From the NCBI RefSeq assembly GCF_000418325.1, contig NC_021658.1, positions 744,001-808,000 on the forward strand: DNA of 64,000 nt, in the 5' to 3' direction. Every line of letters begins with the position of its first letter. Position 1 is the first letter of the stretch. Positions 20,807-32,922 of this stretch are shown here, one piece after another. A program made the translations under genes and the position numbers. This DNA comes from Sorangium cellulosum So0157-2 (GTDB lineage: Bacteria > Myxococcota_A > Polyangia > Polyangiales > Polyangiaceae). Under the pieces are notes generated by a model, which did no database searches, had not been told where the DNA came from, and was given only the letters and a program-made list of their open reading frames with translations.

Positions 20807-22018
20807 ATGGCTGCTGCCCTGCGCCCCGTCTTCGTCGTCGACGCCGTCCGCACCCCGATCGCACGTTACGCCGGCGCCCTGGCGACGGTCCGCCCGGACG
20901 ACCTCGCGGCGCATGTCCTCGAGGCGCTCGTGCGCCGCCAGCCCTCGCTCGCGCCGCGCCTCGACCAGGTCGTCCTCGGCGCGACGAACCAGGCCGGAGA
21001 GGACAACCGCAACGTCGCGCGCATGGCCGCCCTGCTCGCCGGCCTCCCTTACGAGGTCCCGGGCGTCACGGTGAACCGCCTCTGCGGCTCGGGGCTCGAA
21101 GCGGTGGCCGACGCCGCGCGTATGATCGCCACCGGCGAGGCCGACTGCGTGATCGCCGGCGGCGTCGAGAGCATGACGCGCGCGCCGTTCACGATGCCCA
21201 AGCAGGCCGAGCGCTTCGAGCGGAGCGCGCCGACGGTCTACGACACGACGCTCGGCTGGCGCTACCCGAACCCGAGGATGGCCGCGCGGTTCGAGCTCCA
21301 GTCCATGGGGGAGACCGCCGAGAACGTGGCCAAGAAGCACGGCGTCAGCCGCGAGGATCAGGATCGGTTCGCGCTCTCGTCTCACGAGCGCGCCACGCTC
21401 GCGTGGGAGTCGGGCGGGTTCGCCGCCGAGGTCGTCCCGGTCCCCGTCCCCCAGAAGAAGGGCGCGCCCGTCCTGTTCGAGCGCGACGAGTCCGTGCGCG
21501 CCGACGCCTCGCTCGAGGCGCTGTCGAAGCTGAAGCCCGCCTTCCGCGAGGGCGGGACGGTGACGGCCGGCAACGCCTCGCCCCTCAACGACGGCGCCGC
21601 CGCGCTCCTGCTCGCCTCGGGCGACGCCGTGCAGTCCGCCGGGGCGACGCCGCTCGCGCGCGTGGTCGCGACCGCGACCGCGGGGGTGGATCCCAACCTC
21701 ATGGGCGAGGGGCCGATCCCCGCCGTGAAGAAGCTGCTCCAGCGGACCGGGCTGCGCGTGCCCAACGTGGACGTCTTCGAGCTCAACGAGGCGTTCGCGG
21801 CGCAGGCGCTCGCGTGCTCGCGCGCGCTGGAGCTCGATCCGGCGCGCGTCAACGTCCGGGGCGGCGCGATCGCGCTCGGGCACCCGATCGGCTGCTCGGG
21901 CGCGCGCATCGCGTGCACGCTCGTGCATGCGATGCGCGCGCGCGGCGCCAAGGTCGGGGTCGCTTCGCTGTGCATCGGCGTGGGCCAGGGCATCGCGACG
22001 CTGTTCGAGCGCGCCTGA
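20807..22018 (+). CDS. Acetyl-CoA C-acyltransferase (thiolase, PcaF/FadA type)
   Basis: The 403-residue thiolase has every catalytic element: Cys93 in NRLCGSG, H359 in GHPIGCSG, Cys389 in CIGVGQG and the NEAFA motif. The enzyme cleaves 3-ketoacyl-CoA to acetyl-CoA. The segment [12 protein letters not shown] resembles beta-ketoadipyl-CoA thiolases. No other aromatic or fatty-acid degradation gene is adjacent, so the substrate cannot be fixed. The upstream 237 bases contain short GCGCCAGC repeats and no gene. Confidence 0.92.
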   Translation: MAAALRPVFVVDAVRTPIARYAGALATVRPDDLAAHVLEALVRRQPSLAPRLDQVVLGATNQAGEDNRNVARMAALLAGLPYEVPGVTVNRLCGSGLEAVADAARMIATGEADCVIAGGVESMTRAPFTMPKQAERFERSAPTVYDTTLGWRYPNPRMAARFELQSMGETAENVAKKHGVSREDQDRFALSSHERATLAWESGGFAAEVVPVPVPQKKGAPVLFERDESVRADASLEALSKLKPAFREGGTVTAGNASPLNDGAAALLLASGDAVQSAGATPLARVVATATAGVDPNLMGEGPIPAVKKLLQRTGLRVPNVDVFELNEAFAAQALACSRALELDPARVNVRGGAIALGHPIGCSGARIACTLVHAMRARGAKVGVASLCIGVGQGIATLFERA

Positions 22019-22149
22019 GGCGATTTCGCCGCTCGTCCGCGGCGCCAGATGCGATAAGACCGCCGTACCAGGACGCAGGAGGGGGGCTCGCGGCTCTCCT
22101 CCCTCGGCTGACGGCGCCGCCTCGGCGGCAAAGAACAGGAGAAGGCCCG

Positions 22150-22719
22150 ATGGAGTTCCCCCCGATCAATGTGCCCGGCACCGGCCAGCTTCACGCTCGA
22201 CTGAAGACCTCGCTCGGTGAGATCACCATCCGCCTCGAGGAGCAGCGCGCCCCGAACACCGTCAAGAACTTCGTCGGCCTCGCCACGGGCGCGATCAACT
22301 GGATCGATCCGACGACGGGCAAGGGGATGCAGGGGACGCCCTGTTACGACGGCATCCGCTTTCACCGCGTCATCTCGGGGTTCATGATCCAGTGCGGCGA
22401 TCCGCTCTCGCGCTACCCGGACATGGCGGCGCGGTGGGGCACGGGGGGCCCGGGCTACAAGTTCGCCGACGAGTTCAACCCCGAGCTGCGGCACGACGGC
22501 CCCGGCGTGCTCTCGATGGCGAACTCCGGCAAGAACACGAACGGCGCGCAGTGGTTCATCACCGAGGGGCCGACGCCGCACCTCGACAACCGGCACTCGG
22601 TGTTCGGCAAGGTCGTGAGCGGGCTGGACGTCGTGAACCGCATCGCCAACGTGGCGACCACGCGCGACCGGCCGAACCAGGACGTCGTCCTCGAGCGCGT
22701 CGAGATCTTCCGGCAGTAG
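22150..22719 (+). CDS. Cyclophilin-type peptidyl-prolyl isomerase
   Basis: This 189-residue cytoplasmic-type cyclophilin lacks a signal peptide. It has the catalytic Arg in [11 protein letters not shown], then [30 protein letters not shown] and [12 protein letters not shown]. It accelerates Xaa-Pro isomerisation during folding. AGGAGA precedes the ATG. It is transcribed in the same direction as the thiolase, 131 bases downstream. Confidence 0.95.
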   Translation: MEFPPINVPGTGQLHARLKTSLGEITIRLEEQRAPNTVKNFVGLATGAINWIDPTTGKGMQGTPCYDGIRFHRVISGFMIQCGDPLSRYPDMAARWGTGGPGYKFADEFNPELRHDGPGVLSMANSGKNTNGAQWFITEGPTPHLDNRHSVFGKVVSGLDVVNRIANVATTRDRPNQDVVLERVEIFRQ

Positions 22720-22731
22720 CCGCGTCGAGCG

Positions 22732-22850
22732 CCGCGCGATCGCGCCCAGCGTCGCGCGATCGCGCCCAGCGCCGATCGCGCCCAGCGCGATCGCGCCCAG
22801 CGTCGCGCGATCGCGCCCAGCGCCGCGCGATCGCGCCCGGCGCCGCGCGG
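22732..22850. repeat. Array of six GATCGCGCCC repeats between convergent genes
   Basis: Six copies of a roughly 20-bp unit built around GATCGCGCCC (starting near 22738, 22758, 22774, 22788, 22808 and 22828) fill the 138 bases between the cyclophilin stop and the stop of the opposing gene. Spacings are 20, 16, 14, 20 and 20 bases. Most copies contain the palindrome GCGATCGC. Confidence 0.85.
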
Positions 22851-22857
22851 CGCTCGT

Positions 22858-23934
22858 TCAGCGGGCGCAGCAGACGGTGATCTTGTCGTCGCCTTCCTCG
22901 ACCTCGCCTCGGGGGGCGCCGCCGCGCGGCTGGCAGCTGCCGGCACCGGTCACCTCGATCGACACCGAGGCGGCGGCGGGCGGATCGTCGACGCAGGACC
23001 CGTTGAACGGCACGGTCTCGATGGGCTCCCGACAGCGGGTCTCCCCGAAGAGCGCCAGCGTCGCCGCGCAGCGCACGCCGTCCGCGTCGCACGTGCATCG
23101 CGCGCAGCCACGGTTGTCGACCATCGAGCTCGCGAACACGTGTTGCTCGCCGAACCCCTCGGGGCAGCGCCGCTCCCCCTCGCGCCAGATGCAGACGCCC
23201 TGCTCGAACGGCGCGTCGACCTCTCGCGGGGCGCAGGCCTCGCCCGCGTCGCATCCGCCGGCGTCCGGCCCGGGGGCGCACACGAGCCCCTCGATGCCGA
23301 AGCGCGGCGGCGGCAACGTCGGCTCGCCGCCCGACGCGGCGCACGTCGCCGAATCCACGTCGGGCGCGTCGGCGCTGTAGCTGCCAGGCTGGAAGCTGTC
23401 GCCGAGGTTGATGCAGTTCTCCGACGCGACCGGCAGCGTCACCCTCGCCCCGGCACACCCCTCGTCCCCATACACGGTGACCGCCGGAAGCTCGCACTCC
23501 ACGTCCGGCGCGCCGCACGAGCACGGGCTGCAGGTCGCGGGCGTGTCGACGGGATCGCGGCCGCCCACGTCCACCCGCGTGGAGAAGCCCGCGGGACAGG
23601 CGACGTCCGCGGCCTCGGGGCCCTGATACAGGAGGCCGGGCCCCTGCCAGTCCTCGGGCACGGCGACGCAGGCGAACCCGCCGCAGTCGTCGTCGGCGCA
23701 GTCGACGGCGCCGTCGCCGTCGTCGTCGTCGCCGTTCGAGCACTGCTCGCCGCCGCCTCCGCCGCTGCTCGTGGTGCTCGCGGTCGCCGTCTGGCCGCCG
23801 CCGCTGCTGCCGGAGCCGCTCCCGGACGACTGCGGGAAGAGCTCGGGCGCGAACTGATCGAAGTCCTGGGTGCAGGCGCTCGCCGCGAGGAGAGCGACGA
23901 TCGCGGTGACGCTTTGGACGGCAGAGCGGCGCAA
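22858..23934 (-). CDS. Cys-rich lipoprotein with Asp/Gly calcium-like loop
   Basis: The product has about 358 residues. A signal ending in LLAASAC (lipobox) is followed by a Ser/Gly linker and an acidic stretch (SNGDDDDGDGAVDCADD) like Ca-binding type-3 repeats. The body is Cys-rich with many CxC and CxxC pairs, so it is probably a disulfide-stabilised surface protein. The TTG at 23934 is chosen because AGGAGG sits five bases upstream; GTG 23937 and ATG 23994 are alternatives. Function is unknown. Confidence 0.75.
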   Translation of the reverse strand: MRRSAVQSVTAIVALLAASACTQDFDQFAPELFPQSSGSGSGSSGGGQTATASTTSSGGGGGEQCSNGDDDDGDGAVDCADDDCGGFACVAVPEDWQGPGLLYQGPEAADVACPAGFSTRVDVGGRDPVDTPATCSPCSCGAPDVECELPAVTVYGDEGCAGARVTLPVASENCINLGDSFQPGSYSADAPDVDSATCAASGGEPTLPPPRFGIEGLVCAPGPDAGGCDAGEACAPREVDAPFEQGVCIWREGERRCPEGFGEQHVFASSMVDNRGCARCTCDADGVRCAATLALFGETRCREPIETVPFNGSCVDDPPAAASVSIEVTGAGSCQPRGGAPRGEVEEGDDKITVCCAR

Positions 23935-24097
23935 CACGACCTCCTGGATCGGCGACCTTCGCCTCGATGAATGCAGCCACCGCGACGGTATCACGACCGC
24001 CTGCCGTCATGGCGAGCTCCGCGGTCGGCGAGGCTCGGCCTCGGTCCGCGGCTGTCTTGCTGCGGCGCTCCTTGCTGCACCGCGCCCGCGCGCCGCG

Positions 24098-25192
24098 TCA
24101 CCCCGGCGGGGGCGCCGGCGGCGCGTCGGACCAGAGCGACGCGAGCGTCTCGAGCTCCTGCGCGAGCTCTTCCGTCGCCTTGCCTGCGAGCCGCGCCCGC
24201 TCAGCGCCGAGCGCGTCGACGACGGCGGCGCGATCGTCGGGGGACAGCTCCTCGGCCCTCGTCATCTGCGCGAGCGCCTCGTCGACGTCGTGCAGCTGGC
24301 CGAGGCGGCGCTGCAGGCGTGACGCCGATTTGGCGGTGCGCTCGGCGCGCTCTCCGAAGAGCGGCGAGAACGTCTCCGCGGAGTAGCGCAGCCGCTTGAA
24401 GCGGATCCGGAGCGCGTGCATGGCCGCGCCGTCGCCCGGATCGCTCGCCGCGAGCGCGCGCACGTCCTGCAAGGCGTCGCGGATCGCCCTTCGCGCGAGC
24501 GCCTCCGCGCCGCGCTTCTTCGCCTTCTTGCGCGAGATGCGCCGCTCGAGGCGCGCGAGGTACGGCTCCAGCCGGGGCCGCTCGCCCACCACGGGCGCGC
24601 CGGCCCGCGGCTCGTCCGCGTCGCCCGCCGCGGGCGCGCCGGCCCGCGGCACATCCGCCTCGCCCGCCGGCGGCGCGTCGGCCCGCGGCACATCCGCCTC
24701 GCCCGCCGGCGCATCGGCTTTCGGCGCGCCGTTGTCGCCCGGATGATCCCGCCGGAGCAGCTCGACGATGTGGGCCCTCGCCTCGTGCTCGCGGCGCGAG
24801 CGCTGCGCGACCCAGGCGGCGACGGCCGCCCGTGGCGCCTCGCCCAGCTCGAGCGCGGTGAGCGTCTCGCGCAGCACCTCCTCGTCGCGCAGCGTCCCGG
24901 TCGCCCGCGCGAACTCCCGCAGCCCATCGGCGATGGGGCGGATCCGCTTCTTGCCGTAGATGCGTCGCGCCGGCTTGAGCAGCGTCCGGAGCCGGCGGAG
25001 CGACACCCGGAAGTCGTGCACGGCTTCCTCGTCCGGCTCGGCGCCGTGCGCGCTCGTGGCGACGACGCGCCGCGCATCGGCGCGCACGCTCTCGATGTGG
25101 GTGAGCAGCACCGGACCCAGGAAGCCCCGCGCCGAGAGCTTCGCCCCGGCGCCGCCGCCTTCCGGCGGCGCGCTCCCCTCGAGCGGCGTCAC
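24098..25192 (-). CDS. CHAD domain protein
   Basis: The 364-residue protein has a split CHAD domain. Helical halves (about 20-140 and 205-350) carry the basic/His signatures VHDFRVSLRRLRTLL and MHALRIRFKRLRYSAE. CHAD domains bind inorganic polyphosphate. Between the halves lies a linker of repeated Ala/Gly/Asp/Pro units (about 160-205). The GTG start overlaps the RNase J stop (GTGA), so translation is likely coupled to RNase J. Confidence 0.88.
   Translation of the reverse strand: MTPLEGSAPPEGGGAGAKLSARGFLGPVLLTHIESVRADARRVVATSAHGAEPDEEAVHDFRVSLRRLRTLLKPARRIYGKKRIRPIADGLREFARATGTLRDEEVLRETLTALELGEAPRAAVAAWVAQRSRREHEARAHIVELLRRDHPGDNGAPKADAPAGEADVPRADAPPAGEADVPRAGAPAAGDADEPRAGAPVVGERPRLEPYLARLERRISRKKAKKRGAEALARRAIRDALQDVRALAASDPGDGAAMHALRIRFKRLRYSAETFSPLFGERAERTAKSASRLQRRLGQLHDVDEALAQMTRAEELSPDDRAAVVDALGAERARLAGKATEELAQELETLASLWSDAPPAPPPG
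24591..24720. repeat. In-frame degenerate tandem repeat in the CHAD gene
   Basis: About four units of roughly 42 bases encode variants of GEADVPRADAPPA within the linker between the two CHAD halves. Units differ by a few bases but keep the frame. Confidence 0.75.
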
Positions 25193-26880
25193 AGCCGCGT
25201 GAGCGCCACCGTCACCAGCGGTCGCCTCCCGAGCTTCGCCTCGAGCGTCCGGCGCGCCGCGAGCCGGGCGACCTCGATGATGTCGTTGTCCCGGCGCCGC
25301 GCGCGCGGCTCGCAGTCGTTCACCGCCTGCGCGACCGCGCGCGCCGCGGCCCTCAGCGCGCCGCCCTCGAGCTCCCCGGTGACCCCGCGGGCGACGACCT
25401 GCGGCGGCGCCGCGAGGGCGCCGTGCACGTCGACGACCAGCGACACGAAGGCCACCCCGGAGCGACCGAGGTTCGCGCGCTCCCGGAGGATCTCCTCGCC
25501 GAGCTCCTCGCCCCCCGCCGTCGCCACCCGACCGGTCACCGCCCGGCCGCTCCGGCCGAGCGGCTGCGTCTTGCCGATCTCCACGACGTGGCCGTTCTCG
25601 GCGACGAGCACCTCGGCCACGCCGCGCTCCCGCGCGAGCGCCGCGTGCCGCGTCAGGTGGTGCAGCGCGCCGTGCACGGGGAGGAAGCTGCGCGGCTGGG
25701 TGAGATCGATCATGCGCTCCTGCTCTGTCCGGTGCGCGTGCCCGCTCGCGTGCACGCGCCGATCCGTCGACCACGTCACGAGCTCGACGCCGAGGCGGAG
25801 CAGCCCGGTCATCATATCGACGACCGGACGATCGTTGCCAGGGATCACGCGGCTCGAGAGCACGACCCGATCCCCCTCTTCGAGGCGCAGCAGCGGGTGC
25901 GTCCCCGACGCAAACCGCGTCAAGGTGGAGGCCCGCTCGGCCTGGGTGCCGCTCGCGACGACGAGGAGCCGCTCGCGCGGCATGGAGGAGGCGACCTCGG
26001 GCGGGACGAGCAGGTCGCTCGGCCACGGGAGCCGCCCCACGGCCTGCGCGGCGCGCACGTGCGTCTGCACGCTGCGGCCGAGGAGGCAGATCTTGCGGCG
26101 CGCGCGGACCGCGGCCTGACCGAGGGCGAGCAGGCGCTGGACGTTGGAGGCGAAGACGCCGACCACGACGCGCGCCGGCGCGGTCTCGACGAGCTCCGCG
26201 AGCGCGTGGGCGACGTCGCGCTCGCTCCCCGCCTCGCCGGGCGAGTCCACGTTCGTGCTGTCGGACAGGAGCAGCCGGACCCCGGAGTCGCCGAGCGCGC
26301 GGAAGCGGGCCTCGTCGGTCGGCTCGTTGTCGAGCGGCGTCGGGTCCAGCTTGAAGTCCCCGGTGTGGACGACGAGCCCCGCGGCCGTGTGGATCGCGAG
26401 CGCCGTGGCGTCGACGATGGAGTGCGTCACCCGGAGCGGCTCCACGACGAAGCCGCCGATCGCGACCTCTCGCCCGACCTGCGTCGGCAGGAGCCGCACC
26501 TTGTCCTCGAGCGCGTGCTCGGCGAGCCGGTAGCGCACGAGCTCCAGCGCGTGCGGCGGGCCCCAGACGGGGACGTCGAGGTGGCGCAGGAGGAAGGGCA
26601 GCCCGCCGATGTGGTCCTCGTGGCCGTGCGTCAGCACGACGCCGCGCACCCGCTCGCGCAGCGCGAGCACGTGATCGAAGCGCGGGTGGTACACGTCGAC
26701 GCCGAGGTCCGAGCTCGGGAACGTCACCCCGCAGTCGATGAGCAGCATGCCATCGGCCTGCTCGAGCGCGAGACAGTTCATGCCGACCTCGCCGAGCCCC
26801 CCGAGAGGCACGAGCCGCAGGGTGGACGGGGCTGGCGGGGGGAGCTGGCTCGGGGCGGGGGCGCTCTGCTCGGGATGCAC
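25189..26880 (-). CDS. rnj: Ribonuclease J
   Basis: The 563-residue metallo-beta-lactamase/beta-CASP nuclease shows the zinc motif THGHEDH (84-90), VHTGDFKLD, LLSDSTNV and the beta-CASP residues up to GHAHRTEQE and VHGALHHL. RNase J has endo- and 5'-3' exonuclease activity in RNA decay and maturation. GTG 26880 is chosen because it gives the family length; no strong ribosome binding site is seen, so the start is tentative. The CHAD gene follows with a 4-base overlap. Confidence 0.9.
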   Translation of the reverse strand: MHPEQSAPAPSQLPPPAPSTLRLVPLGGLGEVGMNCLALEQADGMLLIDCGVTFPSSDLGVDVYHPRFDHVLALRERVRGVVLTHGHEDHIGGLPFLLRHLDVPVWGPPHALELVRYRLAEHALEDKVRLLPTQVGREVAIGGFVVEPLRVTHSIVDATALAIHTAAGLVVHTGDFKLDPTPLDNEPTDEARFRALGDSGVRLLLSDSTNVDSPGEAGSERDVAHALAELVETAPARVVVGVFASNVQRLLALGQAAVRARRKICLLGRSVQTHVRAAQAVGRLPWPSDLLVPPEVASSMPRERLLVVASGTQAERASTLTRFASGTHPLLRLEEGDRVVLSSRVIPGNDRPVVDMMTGLLRLGVELVTWSTDRRVHASGHAHRTEQERMIDLTQPRSFLPVHGALHHLTRHAALARERGVAEVLVAENGHVVEIGKTQPLGRSGRAVTGRVATAGGEELGEEILRERANLGRSGVAFVSLVVDVHGALAAPPQVVARGVTGELEGGALRAAARAVAQAVNDCEPRARRRDNDIIEVARLAARRTLEAKLGRRPLVTVALTRL

Positions 26881-27201
26881 GTTCGGTGAAGGGGGGGTCT
26901 GCCACCCAGGGCGCCGGAGGCCTACGGCCCACGGCTTGCTGAGCTGGTCTGTAAGAGAGAGGACGACTTCTTCAAGACCTAACCGACATCGGCTCGCCGT
27001 CCCCTTCGAAACTTCGAGCGACAGTGTAGCCACAGGGTGGCCCCTTGCGTCACGCTCTCTCTTTACCAGTGGCGGCGCGAGGCCCGGGGCCGCCGGGCTC
27101 GCGCGGCCCGGTCCCAGCGCACCTTGCCTTCTCCGCCGTCTCACCGCCCCCGATGCCGGACCCCGAGCCGCCTTTCCCCTGAACGTTCCGAGGAGCCACC
27201 G
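26881..27201. other. Divergent region between rnj and sppA
   Basis: A 321-base region between the two divergent starts. The sppA ribosome binding site GAGGAG lies at its right end. AT-richer bases around 26940-27050 are a likely place for both promoters, but I cannot assign a clear -35/-10 pair. No gene is seen. Confidence 0.5.
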
Positions 27202-28989
27202 GTGATCGCTGCCCTGCTCGTCAATCTCCTCCGCCTGCTGCTGCTCCCGGTGAGCGCGCTTCGCTGGGCGTTTGCTGCACCACGGGGCGGGTATGTCGTC
27301 CTCGAAATCGACGGCCGCGTGGTCGATCTCCAGCCGCCCCGGGTCCGCCTCGCCCTCTGGTGGCGTCCTCGGAAGAGGGCCCCGCTCTCGGTGGAGCGCG
27401 TCCGGGAGCTCGGCAAGCACCTGATGAAGGACCCGCGCCCGGCGGGGCTGCTGCTCCGGATGCGATCGGTCCACGCGGGGCCCGCGGTGCTCGCCTCGCT
27501 GCGGGACGCGCTCCTCGAGATCCGCGCGGGGGGCAAGGACATCGTGGCGTACCTGCCGATGGGCGCCGACAACGCGACGCTGCTGCTCGCCTCGGCGGCG
27601 CGCGCCATCGTCGTGGGGCCCGAGACGCTGGTGTCGCCGCTCGGGTTCGCGGTGGAGGGCCGCTACGTGCGCCGCGCGCTGGAGCAGGCCGGCGTCGAGC
27701 CCGAGGTGTTCGCGAAGGGCATGTACAAGAACGCTGGCGAGGTGCTCGTGCGCGACACGATGAGCGCCGCGCAGCGCGAGCAGGTCGGCGCCCTGCTCGA
27801 CGCGCGCCTCGGCGACCTCGTCGCGGCGCTCGCCCAGGGGCGCCGCGTCGATCGCGAGACGGCCGCGCGGTGGATCGACGAGGCGCCCTACGGCGCGGAG
27901 CAGGCCGTGGCGCGGGGCATCATCGACGCCGTCGCGTACGAGGACGAGCTCGAGCACATGCTCGCGACGGGGCTGCTCCCGGGCACGACCGCGCCGCGCC
28001 GCGCCCAGGTCGGCGCCTCGGGCTCCGCGGGCGAGGGGGCCCTCGCGTCCGGGCGGCACGGGAGGGCCCGCCTCGTGGCGGCGGGCCGTTACCTGCGCGC
28101 GCGGCGCGCGCTCTCGCTGCGGCCGATGCTGCCGCGGCCCATCATCGGCGTCGTCGAGGTGCACGGCGCGATCGTCAGCCGCGCCCACTTCCGGGGCGCC
28201 TCGCTCGCCAGCGAGGAGCGGCTCGTCGCGAGCCTGCGCGCGGCGCGGCAGAACCCGCGCATCCGGGGGGTCATCCTCCACATCGACTCGCCGGGCGGGT
28301 CCGCGCTCGCGTCCGACCGGATCCACCACGAGGTCACGCGGCTCGCCGAGGTGAAGCCGGTCGTGGCGTGCATGTCGAACGTGGCGGCGAGCGGCGGCTA
28401 CTACGTGGCGGCGGCGGCGCACGCGATCGTCGCGCAGCCGCAGACGATCACGGGGAGCATCGGCGTGGTGTCGGCGCGCTTCGCGCTCGGCCCGCTGCTC
28501 GAGCGGCTCGGCGTCTCGACCGACGTCGTGAAGCGCGGCGCGCGGGCCGATCTGTTCTCCCCGTCGCGCAAGCTCGACGCCGGGGAGCGGGCGGTGATGG
28601 AGCGCGAGCTCGACGCGATCTACGCGACGTTCCTCCGGGTGGTCGCGCGCGGGCGGCGGCGCCCGGTCGAGGAGATCGAGCCGCTCGCGCAGGGGCGCGT
28701 CTACAGCGGCGCCGAGGCGCAGGCGCGCGGGCTCGTCGACATGCTCGGCGGGTTCGAGCGGGCGCTCCACGAGCTGCGCCAGATGATCGGGCCGAAGGCG
28801 GCGGCCATCGAGCCGGCGATCGTGCGCGCGTCGCGGTACATCCCGCCGCCGCCGCTGCTGCCGGCGCCGGTGCCGACGCTGCTCGACCTCGTCGGGCTGC
28901 ACGGGGTCGCCGAGGAGGTGACCCTCGCGATCCACTGCCAGGGGGAGCGGGTGCTCGCGTACTGCGCGGAAGCGACGGAGCTCGACTAG
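27202..28989 (+). CDS. sppA: Signal peptide peptidase SppA (long, tandem type)
   Basis: The 595-residue protein has an N-terminal membrane helix (about 1-25) and two ClpP-fold halves, as in the 67-kDa SppA of enterobacteria. The catalytic Lys is K176 (GMYKNAGE) in the first half and the Ser is S397 (AASGGYYV) in the second, with HIDSPGGS forming the oxyanion strand. It degrades cleaved signal peptides in the membrane. GTG 27202 is preceded by GAGGAG. A linker around 265-310 is enriched in Arg and Gly. Confidence 0.92.
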   Translation: MIAALLVNLLRLLLLPVSALRWAFAAPRGGYVVLEIDGRVVDLQPPRVRLALWWRPRKRAPLSVERVRELGKHLMKDPRPAGLLLRMRSVHAGPAVLASLRDALLEIRAGGKDIVAYLPMGADNATLLLASAARAIVVGPETLVSPLGFAVEGRYVRRALEQAGVEPEVFAKGMYKNAGEVLVRDTMSAAQREQVGALLDARLGDLVAALAQGRRVDRETAARWIDEAPYGAEQAVARGIIDAVAYEDELEHMLATGLLPGTTAPRRAQVGASGSAGEGALASGRHGRARLVAAGRYLRARRALSLRPMLPRPIIGVVEVHGAIVSRAHFRGASLASEERLVASLRAARQNPRIRGVILHIDSPGGSALASDRIHHEVTRLAEVKPVVACMSNVAASGGYYVAAAAHAIVAQPQTITGSIGVVSARFALGPLLERLGVSTDVVKRGARADLFSPSRKLDAGERAVMERELDAIYATFLRVVARGRRRPVEEIEPLAQGRVYSGAEAQARGLVDMLGGFERALHELRQMIGPKAAAIEPAIVRASRYIPPPPLLPAPVPTLLDLVGLHGVAEEVTLAIHCQGERVLAYCAEATELD

Positions 28990-29011
28990 AGCTGCGACGG
29001 CTGTGGGAGGT

Positions 29012-29039
29012 GTGTGGGCGTGCGCCCGCGCGCCCACAC
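29012..29039 (+). terminator. GC-rich hairpin after sppA
   Basis: GTGTGGGCG (29012-29020) pairs perfectly with CGCCCACAC (29031-29039) across a 10-base loop. There is no T-tract directly after it; a second hairpin with a T-tract follows 30 bases later. Confidence 0.5.
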
Positions 29040-29067
29040 CTCGCCCGGCCCTCCGGATTCTCGGAAT

Positions 29068-29092
29068 CCCTTCCGGAAGGGGTCGGATTTTT
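29068..29092 (+). terminator. Intrinsic terminator candidate after sppA
   Basis: The palindrome CCCTTCCGGAAGGG (29068-29081) is followed by TTTTT at 29088-29092. It is the best rho-independent-like signal in this region and should separate sppA from nrdJ. Confidence 0.55.
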
Positions 29093-29372
29093 GCGGGGGA
29101 AAGCTGTGCGTAATCTGTGCGCCCGGTGGGTAGCACCTGTTCAGAACTGATCAGAGATCGCGACGAATCCCGCGCCGAACGGACGAGACGCTATATGTGG
29201 GCCCTGTTCGGCCCGGGATCCCAAGATGTAGCGGTTCTCCTTGACGCACGGGCCCTTCGCGGGTTTGACTAGCTGGCGGTCAGGCGCTCCCGAATGTCGG
29301 CGCACGCCTTTCAGGCATGGCACCTGGACCTATGCTCACTGGCCGGAAGACGGAACGTTTGAGCAGGTAGCA

Positions 29373-29429
29373 GGGAGAAGCAACGGGACCTGTGGAGATC
29401 CGAGGCGAACGAGCCTCAGGTGTTCTCCC
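29373..29429 (+). promoter_or_regulatory. Nested-hairpin leader upstream of nrdJ
   Basis: Three nested stems can form: GGGAGAA (29373-29379) with TTCTCCC (29423-29429), ACCT (29388-29391) with AGGT (29418-29421), and GAGGC (29402-29406) with GCCTC (29413-29417). The element ends about 70 bases before the nrdJ start. It does not show the conserved B12-box pattern of known cobalamin riboswitches. Confidence 0.4.
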
Positions 29430-29499
29430 GGGAACTATTTGTGCTTTCGGTACGATCCGAGTCACCGACCGGTGCGGTGGCTTACAGGAGGACTTGGAG

Positions 29500-32922
<3,423 letters not shown>

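Larger units (their letters stand above)
28990..29499. other. sppA-nrdJ intergenic region with two hairpins and a structured leader
   Basis: This 510-base region holds two terminator-like hairpins just after sppA (29012-29092), an AT-rich pocket near 29186-29200, and a GC-rich leader before nrdJ with nested hairpins at 29373-29429. AGGAGG (29487-29492) is the nrdJ ribosome binding site. No protein gene is seen. Confidence 0.7.

Noticed and set aside
22732..22850. CRISPR-like array
   Set aside because: Units are short, imperfect and without unique spacers.
29186..29202. NrdR box (GACGCTATATGTGG)
   Set aside because: Only the central CTATAT matches; the half-sites are not symmetric as in the consensus, and no second box at the usual spacing is present.
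29373..29490. Cobalamin riboswitch before nrdJ
   Set aside because: I looked for the conserved B12-box pattern and the GCCACUG-type element and do not find them in order. The leader is structured but not recognisably this class.
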